Numbered from the stretch's first letter, positions 44,616 to 55,497 are shown. The stretch: 64,000 nucleotides of DNA from Pectinophora gossypiella (GCF_024362695.1 NC_065408.1:2852001-2916000), one strand, 5' to 3'. Numbers and translations: made by a program. The notes: generated by a model from the letters alone, not told the origin.

Positions 44616-45244
44616 TGTGTAAAAACTAAAACCAGACTACGGAAGAATTTTACTTACTAAGGAAAAGAACTACTACTACTACTACTTAAGAACTACTACT
44701 TTGTTTAATTATGTTCTAACTAAATGTTATAATGTGCATAGCTGTAAGTGATCCATAAATAAATAAATAATAAATAATAAATAATAAGAAGCAGTCCAGA
44801 ATGGTGTCAGAAATTCCGTAGACTCTGTCTACCCATTAGTCACGTCAAGGACCTTTGGCGGCTCAGTAGGTAGAGTATCTCATATCTTTCACACGAGAGA
44901 AGAAAAAGAAGATTTACCTCACCGCCTTGTGTCTCATTTTAGCAAAATGGCCGTAAACCTTTAAGGAGTAAGGCTTTCTGACTGGACTGGATTGTCTATC
45001 TCAATCGCACTTACGCGTGTTCAGGCTATGTACAAGAAAGCAAGGTATAGACGCTAGTGACTTATTGAGGGTTGTAGTCTATAATGCGCTTCTCTCCTAA
45101 ATCCTTGCCTGACGCCAGCGCTGCCGTCACGACGACGGAATACGAAACTAATTGATAATTACGCTGAACGCTTAGTTTTTTTTTAATTTAGCTCCCCGGG
45201 ATATTGCGCAGAATAAAGATTGCCCCAGTTGATTAGATTTGAAT

Positions 45245-45480
45245 TTCGAATGTGTACAGGTTGTTAGTGACATTGTAACGAAAACTTTGAGAGATGATTC
45301 AGATCATGATTCTGAGTTGATATCAAGTGGAATTTTCTGTCGCAAAAGTATGGAACCCGAAATTAAAAAAAAAAAAACAAAAACATTTTGATGAATTTTC
45401 CGACAGGAGATTCCACTTGATATCATCTCAGAATAATAAGCTGTATTATCCTATTCCCCTCAGTATTCTGATATACAAAA
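45245..45480. mobile_element. MITE-B, complete copy
   Basis: TTAGTGACATTGTAACGAAA at left; right arm GACAGGAGATTCCACTTGAT to CCCCTCAGTATTCTG is more diverged. Confidence 0.82.
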
Positions 45481-45694
45481 TTTTGTCTCACAACAAGAGG
45501 TAATTCCACTTATCCAGTGTCTCAGGTATTATATATTTTTTATATAATATAATATTTCGTTACATAATACTTTGGTTAAGTCGGGGGTTTTGAGTTATTT
45601 TATTCTTTTTCGATGAAATTTTTACCGTCGTGGGTTTTTTTCAAAATTTTTAATTTTGCTTAATTTTATTTTATATAATAGTAAGAATTAGGAG

Positions 45695-45895
45695 GAGGAG
45701 GAGGGATTGCGTCCTCTAACATGATGGACTAATGTTATGGGCGATAGGCTGATCCCTTATCACCATAAGGTTCATCATATCCATCTTAGGACTTCGTATC
45801 AACAGTGGCTGCAAGTTGTCTTTGATTACTTGTGGCTCTGCCCACCCCATTTGGGATTACGGGCGTGAGTTTATGTATGTATGTATGTATAATAG
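45695..45895 (+). mobile_element. LINE 3' end with (GTAT)n tail
   Basis: GGCGATAGGCTGATCCCTTA, AGGTTCATCATATCCATCTT, ACTTGTGGCTCTGCCCACCC and a GTATGTATGTATGTAT tail. A shorter copy is at 17711. Confidence 0.65.
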
Positions 45896-46201
45896 TAAGA
45901 ATTGTGGATTACAAAGAACTTACACAACCATTCTAAGATTGGCATTAAAATGCTCTCCACGCGTACAGTTTCGTTTAATTAAATTATGTACTCTCGTGCG
46001 TTAAAAGTGCTATGCAGTTTAACATTAAGTAATTGATATTAAACCGCGATGTTGCAAACACTTGTATGAAAATCTCATGAAAGTATTCGTTTTATTTGGA
46101 TTCCATCGCCGCACTTGATTTGCCATTCGTGTTCAGATAAACGAAATATTCAACTCCGAATATAAATCATACATCGTTGAGCATACCTATTAATTAGTAG
46201 A

Positions 46202-46489
46202 GTGCTGTTAATTCCGGATGAATTCCCGGATTGCCGAGTAGTTCCGTGGTCGGACGTGAACGCATCTCCAGCCGTAAAGGCAGTTAATCAACTCGCGACA
46301 GCTAGCGGGCGACATTTCCCCCTTTCAGAGTTTATCACAATCAAACCACTTCAGGCAAGACGCTTGTGCCCACTTTCCTCAGTCATAGTTACATTTTTTA
46401 CCAGGTTAAAACCCTCAGTCATCCTGGCTTTGCCCAGACATATAGTGAATGTCATAGTCAGTGAAGTCAAACCAAACACTTATTTATAA
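46202..46489 (+). other. Unassigned 95-codon open frame
   Basis: The frame from 46202 to 46489 lacks a recognisable domain or signal peptide, although its GC is slightly raised. No splice context fits the Beat-like gene, which lies on the other strand. I treat it as unproven. Confidence 0.15.
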
Positions 46490-46777
46490 GATCGTCTCAC
46501 TTACAGAAAATTTTCTTTTAATCTTTCTTTTTAAAAACGTGACGTTAAGTTACTTTTAGAAACAGACGATGATCTACAAACGAAAATAGGACATTTGGTG
46601 CTGCATATAAGAATTGGGTCTAGCATGAAATGGATTTGAGGTTCTGTCAGCCAAACTGATTGGCAGTCGCTAGAATTAAAAAGTTATTTTGACTCCGATG
46701 CGATACCCGAAATAGGGAGAAATTGTGAAACGGTTCTCAAGGTCTTATAATATTTGACGAGCTTAGGATTTCTTTGA

Positions 46778-47115
46778 TGCCGTGGTAGCCCAGTTGGATA
46801 GACGCTTGACTCTTACTATAAGGGCGCAGGTTTGAATCCAGAACGGGTCTAAACCTATGATTTTCGAAATCATCAATTCATATTTGGATCACAAATGATT
46901 ATCACGTGCTCAGCGGTAGGGAAAACATCGTGAGGAAACCCACATACCCGAGAAATGCGTTTCGGAGGTATGTGACATATCCTGTATTGGGCTGGTTTTT
47001 CCTTCACGGGTTGAAAGGTCAGACAGGCAGTCGCTTCTGTAAAAAACCGGACCTGTCAAATTTTCAGATTAGGTAAGTGGACCCTGTGAAAACGGGATAA
47101 CGCTAGGAAGATGAT
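46778..47115 (+). mobile_element. SINE-4, full-length reference copy
   Basis: Head TGCCGTGGTAGCCCAGTTGG (A box), B-box-like GGTTTGAATCC at 46830-46840, body GCGTTTCGGAGGTATGTGAC, tail ACCGGACCTGTCAAATTTTC ending GGAAGATGATG. It shows the uninterrupted GACAGGTCCGG/CCGGACCTGTC site. Confidence 0.9.
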
Positions 47116-47799
47116 GGAGTGATTCAGCTCTTTAGATTATTTTCGCCATCTCGATTTGATCTTTGTTTTAGTTAATCGTCTCCAAAAGACTGAGTAAGCA
47201 GATATTAAACTAGAGAACTACTACTTTATTAGGGAATTCTGAGAATATTCAGAATATTCGACCGTTCAAGGACTCCCTATTACCACGGCTGCACTACGAA
47301 CAAAATGATGCAGTTGTATAAAGGGTGTCAAGATGCGCAACCAATTTATTGCCGACAATCGAATCCTGAATAATCCTACTGCTGGCGCAACCATTTCAGA
47401 CCCATGATACCCCTTGCGATACACCTGGTGGTATTGTGGGTCTTTTAAAGTCAAACGATACCCCCAACTAATAGTGTTGTGATACTAATTAGCAACGATG
47501 GTGTTATGGGGAGATAGGGCTCCAAGTAATTACCTCCTTTAATTTTCTTTACCTTTTTATAAATACAGATTAACCAGGTAAAATTAGCTATAAATGACAT
47601 CATGCAAGGGATTGGTAAAGTAAATATCTGCTTTCTCCTATGCTGCATTTTCTCTATGTAGATATTACTCTGGCAACTTATAAGGTGGCCTATATCTAAT
47701 ATTACGTCTTTCGGCTCTTATATCAAACGAGATCAATTTAAATCGGATATCATGCTGCCCACGTCACTCTAGGGACTATGCTACGTAACTTCGATGCAT

Positions 47800-48015
47800 A
47801 CAAGGTGTTAGTAACACCGTACCGAATACTGAGGAAGATGATTCAGTTCATTACTCTGAATTAATATCAGGTGGAATTTTCCGTTGAAAAAGTATGGAAC
47901 TCAAAATAATAATAAAAAAAACACTGTCATTTTCATGAGTTCAAAAGAAAATTCCACTTGATATTGACTCAGTATCATGAGCTGAATCATCTTCTTCAGT
48001 ATTCGGAACGGGATT
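47800..48015. mobile_element. MITE-B, complete copy
   Basis: AAGGTGTTAGTAACACCGTA at left, TTCTTCAGTATTCGGAACGG at right. Ends about 110 bp from the splice donor of the Beat-like exon. Confidence 0.82.
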
Positions 48016-48124
48016 ATTATCTGTATATGACAGCTGACACTCATGTAACAGAGTCCTAGGAAAAAGGCTATATCAGGATCACGTACTTTTCATATATTCT
48101 CTCACGTTCTAATGTGTTACTTAC

Positions 48125-48258
48125 ATCTCTTCCATTGAGCAACCAGGTGAGGTTAGCCGGAGGGTCGGCAGGTGGCGAGGAACACTGCGCCCGGAGGGAG
48201 TCTCCGGACGCGTACCAGCCCTTCTCCGCCTTTATCGTCGGCTTCTCTGACGGCAGTT
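48125..48258 (-). CDS. Beat-like protein, exon with N-terminal half of second Ig domain
   Basis: Exon of 134 bp: 2 bases completing a codon, then 44 codons. It encodes LPSEKPTIKAEKGWYASGDS, LRAQCSSPPADPPANLTWLL and NGRD. The pattern (PxI..xxxxyxxGDxvxxxCxSxxxxPxAxLxWxxNg) is the start of the second Ig domain of Beaten path proteins, with the first disulphide cysteine and the core tryptophan visible. NLT is a possible N-glycosylation site. Acceptor TTTTGTCCCCAG, donor GTAAGT; incoming phase 1, outgoing phase 0. The preceding exon, with signal peptide and first Ig domain, should lie at higher coordinates but was not found up to 64000. The frame runs open into the flanking introns, which is not coding evidence. 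Confidence 0.87.
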
Positions 48259-48429
48259 CTGGGGACAAAATGAGAAATAACTCAGGATATTTCAATTTCT
48301 GTATCAAAAGAAGGTTTCGGAACTGACGTCGACTAGTTTACATGTCAATGTAGTCAAATTAGTATAATGTTCGCACGGGTCTGTGAGTTGTGGAAAAGAC
48401 CAGCTGGTCTAACACGCGCAAGCAACGTG

Positions 48430-48710
48430 ATAAAATTATCGATCGATTCAATATATTTTTCGAAATCAATAATTTTGTTTTTTACATTGTTTTAAGTTTA
48501 CGCGGTTATTATCATAATTACGGGATGACTGATGAGATTGGAGTGGAGTAGGCCGTGATCATGGCACTTGCAACAGTGTCGAAATATCGGGAGTCTCATA
48601 TCCCCATTTAAACGCGGTAAGAACCTGTTATTATCTGCTTTAAGTTTGTTTTTTCCCTAACATGCGTGCCACGTGATTTTGTCGTATTTTGACAGATATG
48701 TGTTTGAATG
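48430..48710 (+). repeat. Repeat-J interrupted by a palindromic element piece
   Basis: Repeat-J (ATCGATTCAATATATTTTTC and CCTAACATGCGTGCCACGTG) is interrupted between about 48480 and 48650 by sequence including GGTAAGAACCTGTTATTAT, related to 30488-30590. The copy at 3715 gives the empty state. Confidence 0.6.
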
Positions 48711-49165
48711 GTGTGGTTTGACTGATGAAAATTAATGGAGGACGTATTATTATACATCTTGTGCCGACCACGACGATGATGATCACGAAAGAAATCCCTA
48801 GGCCGCCGCGTTACTGTCGCAGATTCTCCATTGTCAATTAGGGACTTTCTTAGCTATGTTCCTCAAAAATAATATAGATGGCGCTGTACAGGTTTATCTT
48901 CGTTTAACCTTCTAATTTCATGGATAATAGACATATGCATCTTTTATCTTTGTTTTGGGTGTAAATGATGACCCTTGTTATTACATCTTGCAACAAATAT
49001 TGTATATATGCTTCTGCCATTATATTGTATTTTGGATCAATTATGTACCCGAGCAATGAGAAAATAGGTAATTATCACGTTAAAGTTGTACAACACCATC
49101 TATATTGTTTTTTGTGAACGTACTCTGGAAAGTCCCTTATTAATTTCAGTACAATCCGTTGCATA
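48711..49165. other. AT-rich flank, nothing recognised
   Basis: No gene, RNA or repeat recognised. Confidence 0.4.
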
Positions 49166-49168
49166 TTA

Positions 49169-49490
49169 GAGACCCCCCACACTAGCGTCTTTCGAGCGTC
49201 GTCGTCGTGCCAGCGTCCGCGGAACGTCCACGCGACGTCGACGCCGCGGCGACGCGACGCCAGCGCTGGCCGGCGCGGCCGAACGCCCAGCGTGCGCTGC
49301 GCTAGCGTCGCGTAACCGCGGCTCCTGTCGCGTACAATCAGTGTGAAAATGGATTCCGACGAAGAAACACTGCTGTTGATATTACTGATCCAAAAATTAC
49401 GCAAACGAAAAAGGAAACATCGTCGTCAACATTGGGAACATCCTCTGTGTAGTGCTAGAGTTCAGGAAAGACGCTAGTGTGGGGGGTCTC
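49169..49490 (+). mobile_element. PIF/Harbinger-type deletion derivative, 322 bp, TTA duplication
   Basis: Inverted ends GAGACCCCCCACACTAGCGT and, reversed, the same through CTTTC, 25 bp perfect. Flanked by TTA at 49166-49168 and 49491-49493, the usual TWA duplication of PIF/Harbinger. The interior has a GC-rich stretch (49190-49330) and a short transposase-like frame at 49349. Confidence 0.88.
49349..49477 (+). pseudogene. Residual N-terminus of a Harbinger-type transposase (42 codons)
   Basis: ATG at 49349, TAG at 49475-49477 inside the right inverted repeat. Reads MDSDEETLLLILLIQKLRKR, then KRKHRRQHWEHPLCSARVQ. An acidic start, a leucine run, a basic stretch and a W-x-HP motif are what the first 45 residues of HARBI1-like nucleases show. 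All catalytic parts are deleted. Confidence 0.7.
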
Positions 49491-49499
49491 TTAAAATAG

Positions 49500-50046
49500 A
49501 ATAGAAATTGTTTATTATAAATTACATTTATTGTGGCTCGGATTATTATTCTTAGTCTTCGTTTTATAATAAGAAGTTATATGTTTCACCAGGATCCTTT
49601 TGTACAAACACATAGTAGGAAAATGCGTAAAATGACGTACTTCACCATATAGCTGCTAATTTGCGAGAGCTAACAAATCAGGGCCTAATTTCGTTACTAC
49701 AGAGTCTTATGTAAAGAGCGTGCTCAGTTGCGAGGTCAAGGCATTACGTTAACAGTTAATAATCCTTTGAACTTCAGCTGTGCTTTTAATAAAGGCTTTA
49801 TGAACACGTACGAAAGACTAATTTTGATTCAAGTGCTGGAGTCAATACCTAGCTAATTGTTTGTGTGTACTGTGGAATTAACCGCCTGTGACGCTGTGGA
49901 AATTCGTGTGAATTTGTGAATGTGATATGGTTGTGAATGTAGCCTGAATAGTTCAGGATAGAAAATACAATCGACTGTTTCTACGCTGGTTAGGGAGCTA
50001 ATTAGAAACATAGGGCTATACCTCACTGGGAAACCATGGTTGCGCC
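49500..50046. other. AT-rich, no recognised element
   Basis: AATAGAATAGAAATTG at 49497 resembles a LINE tail; nothing else is seen. Confidence 0.4.
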
Positions 50047-50049
50047 TTA

Positions 50050-50255
50050 GGCCAGGCGCGCACTACGAGTTTTTCGCCGCGCGGCAGAAAAGAGCAGCGG
50101 CATAATGTCGCACTTTAATACTGCGCCGCTGCGGTGGCTCTGCCGTCAAGTGCGCGCAATACAATTTAAAACTGTTTGGTACAGAATTACAGTGCGACAT
50201 TATGCCGCTGCTTTTTTCTGCCGCGCGGCGAAAAACTCGTAGTGCGCGGCTGGCC
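50050..50255. mobile_element. PIF/Harbinger-type foldback MITE, 206 bp, TTA duplication
   Basis: Inverted arms of about 68 bp beginning GGCCAGGCGCGCACTACGAG, with only two mismatches (GGC/GCC at the eleventh base and AAAAG/AAAAA). TTA flanks at 50047-50049 and 50256-50258. Very GC-rich, no coding content. Confidence 0.9.
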
Positions 50256-50275
50256 TTATGCAGTTAAAACCTGGT

Positions 50276-50728
50276 GGGTTAAAGAGGCCGCATCAAAGCA
50301 ATTCATCTAAAAAAAGTAATATTACAATTTGAAATTAGCGCACATAAAAGTAAGTATATGTACGTATAGTATAGAGTATTTATTATATTAACTTTAGTAA
50401 AAGTAAGTACACACACACACACATACATAAAAGTAAGTATATGTACGTATAGTATAGAGTATTTATTACATTAACTTTAGTTTTACTTTTAGGTATTTAT
50501 TTATTTATTTTTTATTGCACCATCCCGCATCCAAGTTGTTTGCAAATGTTTGTTTCCTTTTGGTGGTTGCCTGGAAGAAATTGCTCTAGAGCAATAAGGC
50601 CGCCCAAATTGTACTGTTTTCATGTGTTATGTCTGATTGTTGAAATTTTAGTTCTGTGCAATAAAGTATATTTGATTTGATTTGATTTTAAGTAAAGTAA
50701 TGCACACAAATGTCAAATAGCAATATTT
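50276..50728 (+). mobile_element. MITE-F copy split by a LINE 3' end and small repeats
   Basis: 50276-50348 (GGGTTAAAGAGGCCGCATCA, GAATTTAG-type centre) and 50700-50728 (ACACAAATGTCAAATAGCAA) are parts of MITE-F. Between them are a 70-bp direct repeat (AAAGTAAGTATATGTACGTA at 50348 and 50430) and a LINE tail at 50560-50690 (GTTGCCTGGAAGAAATTGC to a TTTGATTTGATTT tail). Confidence 0.65.
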
Positions 50729-50737
50729 GATAAATTA

Positions 50738-50990
50738 TGATTCAAGATAAATTATGAAATTCTGTTTTCTAAATAAAGACACATCTAAAACTAACGAAAA
50801 ACGTTTTCTTTTTTCAATTTAACTCATTTATGAATTTTAAACAATAAAATCGTAATAATAAGTCCGACATTTTATCACGTTTTTCTATGACGTCACAGTG
50901 TGCTTTTTCAAACAAATTCCATAGTAATTTCGTGTTTTGACGTTTAGTAAAAAGTAACTGATTTGACTAGTTGGAAACTAGCCTATTGTT
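50738..50990 (-). repeat. Interspersed repeat, inverse of 15446
   Basis: GGCTAGTTTCCAACTAGTCA, AAACGTCAAAACACGAAATT and GTGACGTCATAGAAAAACG on the minus strand. Confidence 0.5.
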
Positions 50991-52119
50991 GATACATTGT
51001 TGTTATTGGTTAATGTACAATGAATTGATTCTCTGGCCTCCATGAAATATGAAACGGCAGAAAACAGCACGATGAAACTAAAATATCAAACTGCATATCT
51101 TAAAGAGGTTATTACCGTGTAGATAAGATACGAAATAGGTACATAAAGTAGCTCCCGTCTCAGCATCTTAAACACACTCAGCTCCAATTTTACGTTGACG
51201 CAGAAATAATATTTGCAAAGAGATGGTTAAAGCTTGTTTGGATACTCGGATCTTTGCTTCCTGTTCACTTCGCTGTTAAGAAATATTTACTATATTTCAG
51301 GGAAGTTTTTGATTAATAATTGATAGGCAGCGTTTTCGAAAGAAGAAAGTTCTTTGTCTAATATATTTTCTTCCTTTTCGGGGAAGTGAAGACAACATTT
51401 TTTTTTTTGGTTATTTTATGTTTTATATTCTTTTGTTTTTTCTCCAGTTAATGTATGTTTTTAGTGTATGTTGTGTTTCTTATTATCACTTTGGCGTCCT
51501 CACATAAAACGTACATTCTTTCTTATTTTTATTTCTATGATGAATGAAAGTAGACATACGAAATAGAATCATGATGCGGGTTTAAGAGGTAGAGTTGGAA
51601 GAGTCAAATCTTCAGGTTAGGTAAGCGGATCCTGTGGAAAACGCGATAATGCTAGGGAGATGATGACTACAATTGACAACATTTCAAATTTTTAAGCCGT
51701 GGTTTTTTTGTGCTATTTCGAAAGTACTTGTTTAAATAGAAGACACGTATTTTTTCTTTTCAAGATTTTTCCACTAGAAGTTACAAAAAATATTTTTTGA
51801 AAATTGGATTCTGCCATTGATAGAATGGAGGCAGTATAATGTAATGTACCTTTGCATGCATATTTAAAACAAGTCTCAAACAAAGTGTCATGTTATGTAT
51901 GACATTTACTTTTTTATAATTTTTATGTAAAGGTCTGAACTTATTATGCCTTCCTCTTCTGACCTCGTGGATTTTTCAATATATTTCTATTATTACTGAA
52001 TTAAAAAATCTGAAAAAATGTGTTTTGTGTAAATCATAGAAATATCTCGAAATGGTTTTCGATTTAAGGCACCTTAGTAAAAATGAAATGTTGTCAATTG
52101 GGAATACTACTAATTAATC
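50991..52119. other. AT-rich, little recognised
   Basis: 51596-51670 is a SINE-4 tail fragment (AGTCAAATCTTCAGGTTAGG, CTAGGGAGATGATG). No exon of the missing first Ig domain was seen. Confidence 0.4.
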
Positions 52120-52460
52120 ACCCCCGCTGGTTTTTACCACACCCCGGACACTTCATATAAAAAACCTCGTTTTACACAGACACTACATATTGACGTTATC
52201 GTACATTTGTGTGTGTTACGTCTAACGCCCATAAGATTGAAGACTAAAGTAAGACCGAGGGGGGGAGTTAGGGGTGCTTAGCCGTTGGTAGAGAGCGTAG
52301 AGTCGTCGTTCTGTAGTAAGTATTGTTGTACTTTATTCTATGGTCGACTTTAGTTTTAAATGGCTGCGTGAAGGAGAGCGCGTGGAGTCCGCACACTGTG
52401 TCTCGCTTAGGCAACACACAGTAAGAATGAGATTTTTGTATGAAGTTTCCAAGGTCTGAC
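52120..52460 (+). repeat. Repeat-H copy
   Basis: ACACCCCGGACACTTCATAT, GACGTTATCGTACATTTGTG, AAGACTAAAGTAAGACCGAG, then AAGGAGAGCGCGTGGAG. It overlaps in pattern with 15995, 23440 and 37476. Confidence 0.5.
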
Positions 52461-53670
52461 CTGACCTTACCTACAATATTACCTGTAGGAAAACCTAGGA
52501 TGATGTTTGAGCCACTTGTTCTGTCTTTTTATATTTCTCTTAATACGCCTAGCTACTCAAGGGAAACACACCAAAAAGACTTTATAAATTAAAAAAAATA
52601 ATAATTAAAAACTTTTTACTTCTTGTGTGTGAACTCCGACTATTCTATATCCGAGTTTTTATTCCTCCCTTTTGGTTTTCCTTCATTATCTGTAATACGT
52701 TTTTTTCCGCAAATATTTTAAATAATCCTAAATGTACCAATAAAGGACATTAATGTTCATTTCAGAACGTCTAATAAAACAAAGAAAACAGCAATTCTAT
52801 GCCAATAATAACATTTTTTATTTTGACATTGCGTAGAAAGCCAACAAGTTTATTTACGAATGACGTGTGGCCTCGAAAACGATTGCTTATGACATAACGA
52901 GCAATCTTGCTTTGTGGGGGCATATCTTGTGATGTTTATGAAAAAAAAGGTACTTACAAGAAATGGCGAAATTGTATTTGAACACGTTGGAAAGGATTTT
53001 AGAGGGAAAATGGGCCGGAATCCAGAGCGCGCCTTTGAAGTTTGCTTTGGCAAATTACATTTTGATTTTAGAGTCAAGCCGTGAGGAATATTTTAAATGC
53101 TTGGCTTGTTTGAGATTTCTTGATTGAGTTGTTTCTATGTTGGATTGAGAGCGAATAAAAATAGCACGAGTTCAGTCCCGGGAATGTCGCAAAACCGATT
53201 GCGTCCTTCTGACATGATGTGTCAGAGCTTACAGAATAGTGGTTGGTTTCGGTTTTCCCTTTACGGAATGGTTTCATTAAATTTCACCAAAATCTCTGTT
53301 CATCTCATCTGTTCTCTTTGGATTTTTTTCATACTAGCTGAGCACTGTCCTTTAATTTAGGAATGTGGTACCAAATAGAAATTCATAAAACAGACGTAAG
53401 TGTCTCACTAAGTTAGGAGACTCTTCAAAACATTGATACATTACTACACACCCGAGAGGGACAACTTTGCGTAACCTTCGAAGCAAGTAGAAGGTCTAAA
53501 CGAAAGTTAACCGACGATCAAATCAAATACAAACTTACACAAACTATCTTTATCTTGATTCCCATTTGAATGTGAAGAGCAATAAGTTGTGATACGATTG
53601 GGAGCCAACATAGAGCAACAAGGACCTCCACGGATCAGCCAATCACTTCCCCGCGCCTAATCATGATACC
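52461..53670. other. AT-rich, no recognised element
   Basis: Open frames near 52850-53360 on both strands overlap and have no recognisable motif. Confidence 0.4.
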
Positions 53671-53990
53671 GGCGCACTACGTGGTCCAATGGTTTAGCGT
53701 TGGGGTCACGATCCGGAGGCCCCGGGTTCGAATCCCAGTGGCATATCACAAAAACCACTTTGTGATCCCTAGTTTGGTTAGAATATTACAGGCTGATCAC
53801 CTGATTGTCCGAAAGTAAGGTGATCCGTGCTTCGGAAGGCACGTTAAACCGTTGGTCCCGGTTACTACTTACTGATGTAAGTATGTAGTCGTTACAGCAT
53901 GTCAGGGGCCTTTGGCGCCTCAGTAATAAACCTGACACCAGGGTTGATGAGGTTGGTAATTCACTTCACAACCCACACGATAGAAGAAGA
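53671..53990 (+). mobile_element. SINE-2, full-length copy
   Basis: Head ACGTGGTCCAATGG, B box GGGTTCGAATCCCAG at 53724-53738, central block CGTGCTTCGGAAGGCACG, tail ACCCACACGATAGAAGAAGA. The best reference copy for SINE-2 here. Confidence 0.92.
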
Positions 53991-53992
53991 AC

Positions 53993-54103
53993 CCTGTCGC
54001 ACTGTCATATTTGACATTTAATGGGACTTATGTTTAATTTGTCAAAAAAGTTAATGTGACATGGTTTCAAAGTGTATACATATTAGTACTCCTGACTGTA
54101 CCC
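53993..54103 (-). mobile_element. MITE-D copy
   Basis: CTGTCATATTTGACATTTAA, TTGTCAAAAAAGTTAATGTG and ATACATATTAGTACTCCTGA. It starts where the SINE-2 tail ends. The GACATTTAATG centre is uninterrupted. Confidence 0.75.
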
Positions 54104-54464
54104 TCCTTGAGGTATCCAGTGGGTAACGACTCGTGCCCATCGCTCCGGATGCAGCCGTCAAACAGTCCAATTCACTATGGCGACATGTCACGTAATACTT
54201 CATAACTAAACAGCTAATTAGATCCGAACAAAAGTGAAGCAGAAAAACAAGTTCACAAAGGTATTGGAAATATAAAATGAAGCTATAAATATTTCTCGTG
54301 AACAACTTCATAGAAACTTTGTTCAACTTCAAGAGCCTTTGAAATTTCCCAGGATTTAGATAGGTAACTTTCTCCTACAAGCGTAGTCTTTTTTAGACTT
54401 CTTCTTCAGTGATTGATAACCAATAATGCAATCAAGTGTTACAGATAAAGTTATGCGCGTTTTA

Positions 54465-54980
54465 GTGACATTGTAACGAAAACTTACAAAAAAATCATGA
54501 ATTTTTCGACAGAAAATGTTACTTGATATCATCATCATCATCATCAGCCCATTTACGTCCCCACTGCTGGGGCACGGGCCTTGCTTATGGATGGATAGGA
54601 AGATCGGGCCTTAAACCATCACGCGGGCCCAGTGCGGATTGATGGTTATTAACGACTGCTAATGCAGCCGGGACCAACGGCTTAACGTGCCTTCCGAAGC
54701 ACGGAGGAGCTCGAGATGAAAACTTTTTTTGTGGTCACCCATCCTATGACCGGCCTTTGCGGATGTTGCTTAACTTCAACAATCGCAAACCGAGCGCGTT
54801 TACCGCTGCGCCACCGAGCTCCTAATCGAGTTCTGAGTCATCCACTTCAGTATTCGTTACTTGTATGGCTATCTCAACGTACTTGTACTAGGTGTTGGTG
54901 ACACCATAACGAATACTGAGGGGATTGATTCAGCTTATGATTCTGAGTCATGTGGAATCTTCGGTCGCAAAACTATGGAC
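54465..54980. mobile_element. MITE-B material interrupted by SINE-3
   Basis: TTAGTGACATTGTAACGAAA at 54463-54482 and TTCTGAGTCATCCACTTCAG at 54831 flank the SINE-3 at 54529-54823. A further MITE-B arm (GTTGGTGACACCATAACGAA) begins at 54894. Confidence 0.7.
54529..54823 (-). mobile_element. SINE-3, full-length copy
   Basis: Minus-strand order: A box TGGCGCAGCGG (54813-54803), 5S-like GTTAAGCA (54774-54767) and GGATGGGTGACCAC (54744-54731), central block CGTGCTTCGGAAGGCACG, body, tail CCCCAGCAGTGGGGACG and (GAT)n. Confidence 0.92.
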
Positions 54981-54984
54981 CTGT

Positions 54985-55080
54985 AAATAAAAACGCCCGT
55001 GCTGGGATTCAAACCTGCGACCTTATAATGAGTGTTAAAAATTCTTCCAATTGGGCTACTAAAGCTAAAGAAATGCGGGT
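54985..55080 (-). mobile_element. SINE-4 head fragment
   Basis: Minus strand: AGTAGCCCAATTGGAAGAAT and B-box-like GGTTTGAATCCCAGC near 55002-55016. Confidence 0.6.
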
Positions 55081-55228
55081 AAACAAAATTAATAAGGTGC
55101 TTGTATTTACCTTGTTTAACATTTTTAATCACGTATCGCCACGATTAAAATAATGTACTTTGTATAAAGTAGGTACGTGTATCTTTTAAATAACATAAGC
55201 TCAGTTCAGCTAGTCAGAAAAACTAACG

Positions 55229-55497
55229 ACATCTGTGGTCCAGTGGTTGAACGAGTCCCGGGTTGGAATCCCTAGTTGGGTAAGGACATTACAGGCATAT
55301 CACCTGATTGTCCAAAACGTAAGATGATCCGTGCTTCGGAAAGCACCTTAAGCAGTTGGTGCCGGCTACTACTTACTGATGTAAGTAAGTTATCGTTACA
55401 TGAGCCATGTCAGGGGCCTTTAACGGCTCAATAATAACCCTGACAGCAGAGTTGATGACGTTGGTAATTCACCTCACAACCCACACGATAGAAGAAG
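55229..55497 (+). mobile_element. SINE-2 copy
   Basis: Head CATCTGTGGTCCAGTGGTTG, B-box-like GGGTTGGAATCCC, with about 40 bp missing around the head/body junction. Tail ACCCACACGATAGAAGAAG. Confidence 0.88.

Larger units (their letters stand above)
24843..48124 (-). other. 23.3-kb intron of the Beat-like gene
   Basis: Bounded by the donor GTAAGT at 48124-48119 and the acceptor CTACAG ending at 24843. It is filled with the SINE, MITE and LINE copies listed. Unassigned AT-rich parts are 25400-26880, 34166-35210, 40120-40520 and 46000-46770. Further short exons could be hidden here, but phase 0 at both ends makes none necessary. Confidence 0.65.

Noticed and set aside
46202..46489. 95-codon frame of raised GC
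   Set aside because: No recognised family and no splice or promoter context; listed only as unproven.
54731..54774. Possible 5S rRNA gene fragment
   Set aside because: Present at several loci only as part of SINE-3 and too short for a 5S gene; kept as a feature of the SINE.
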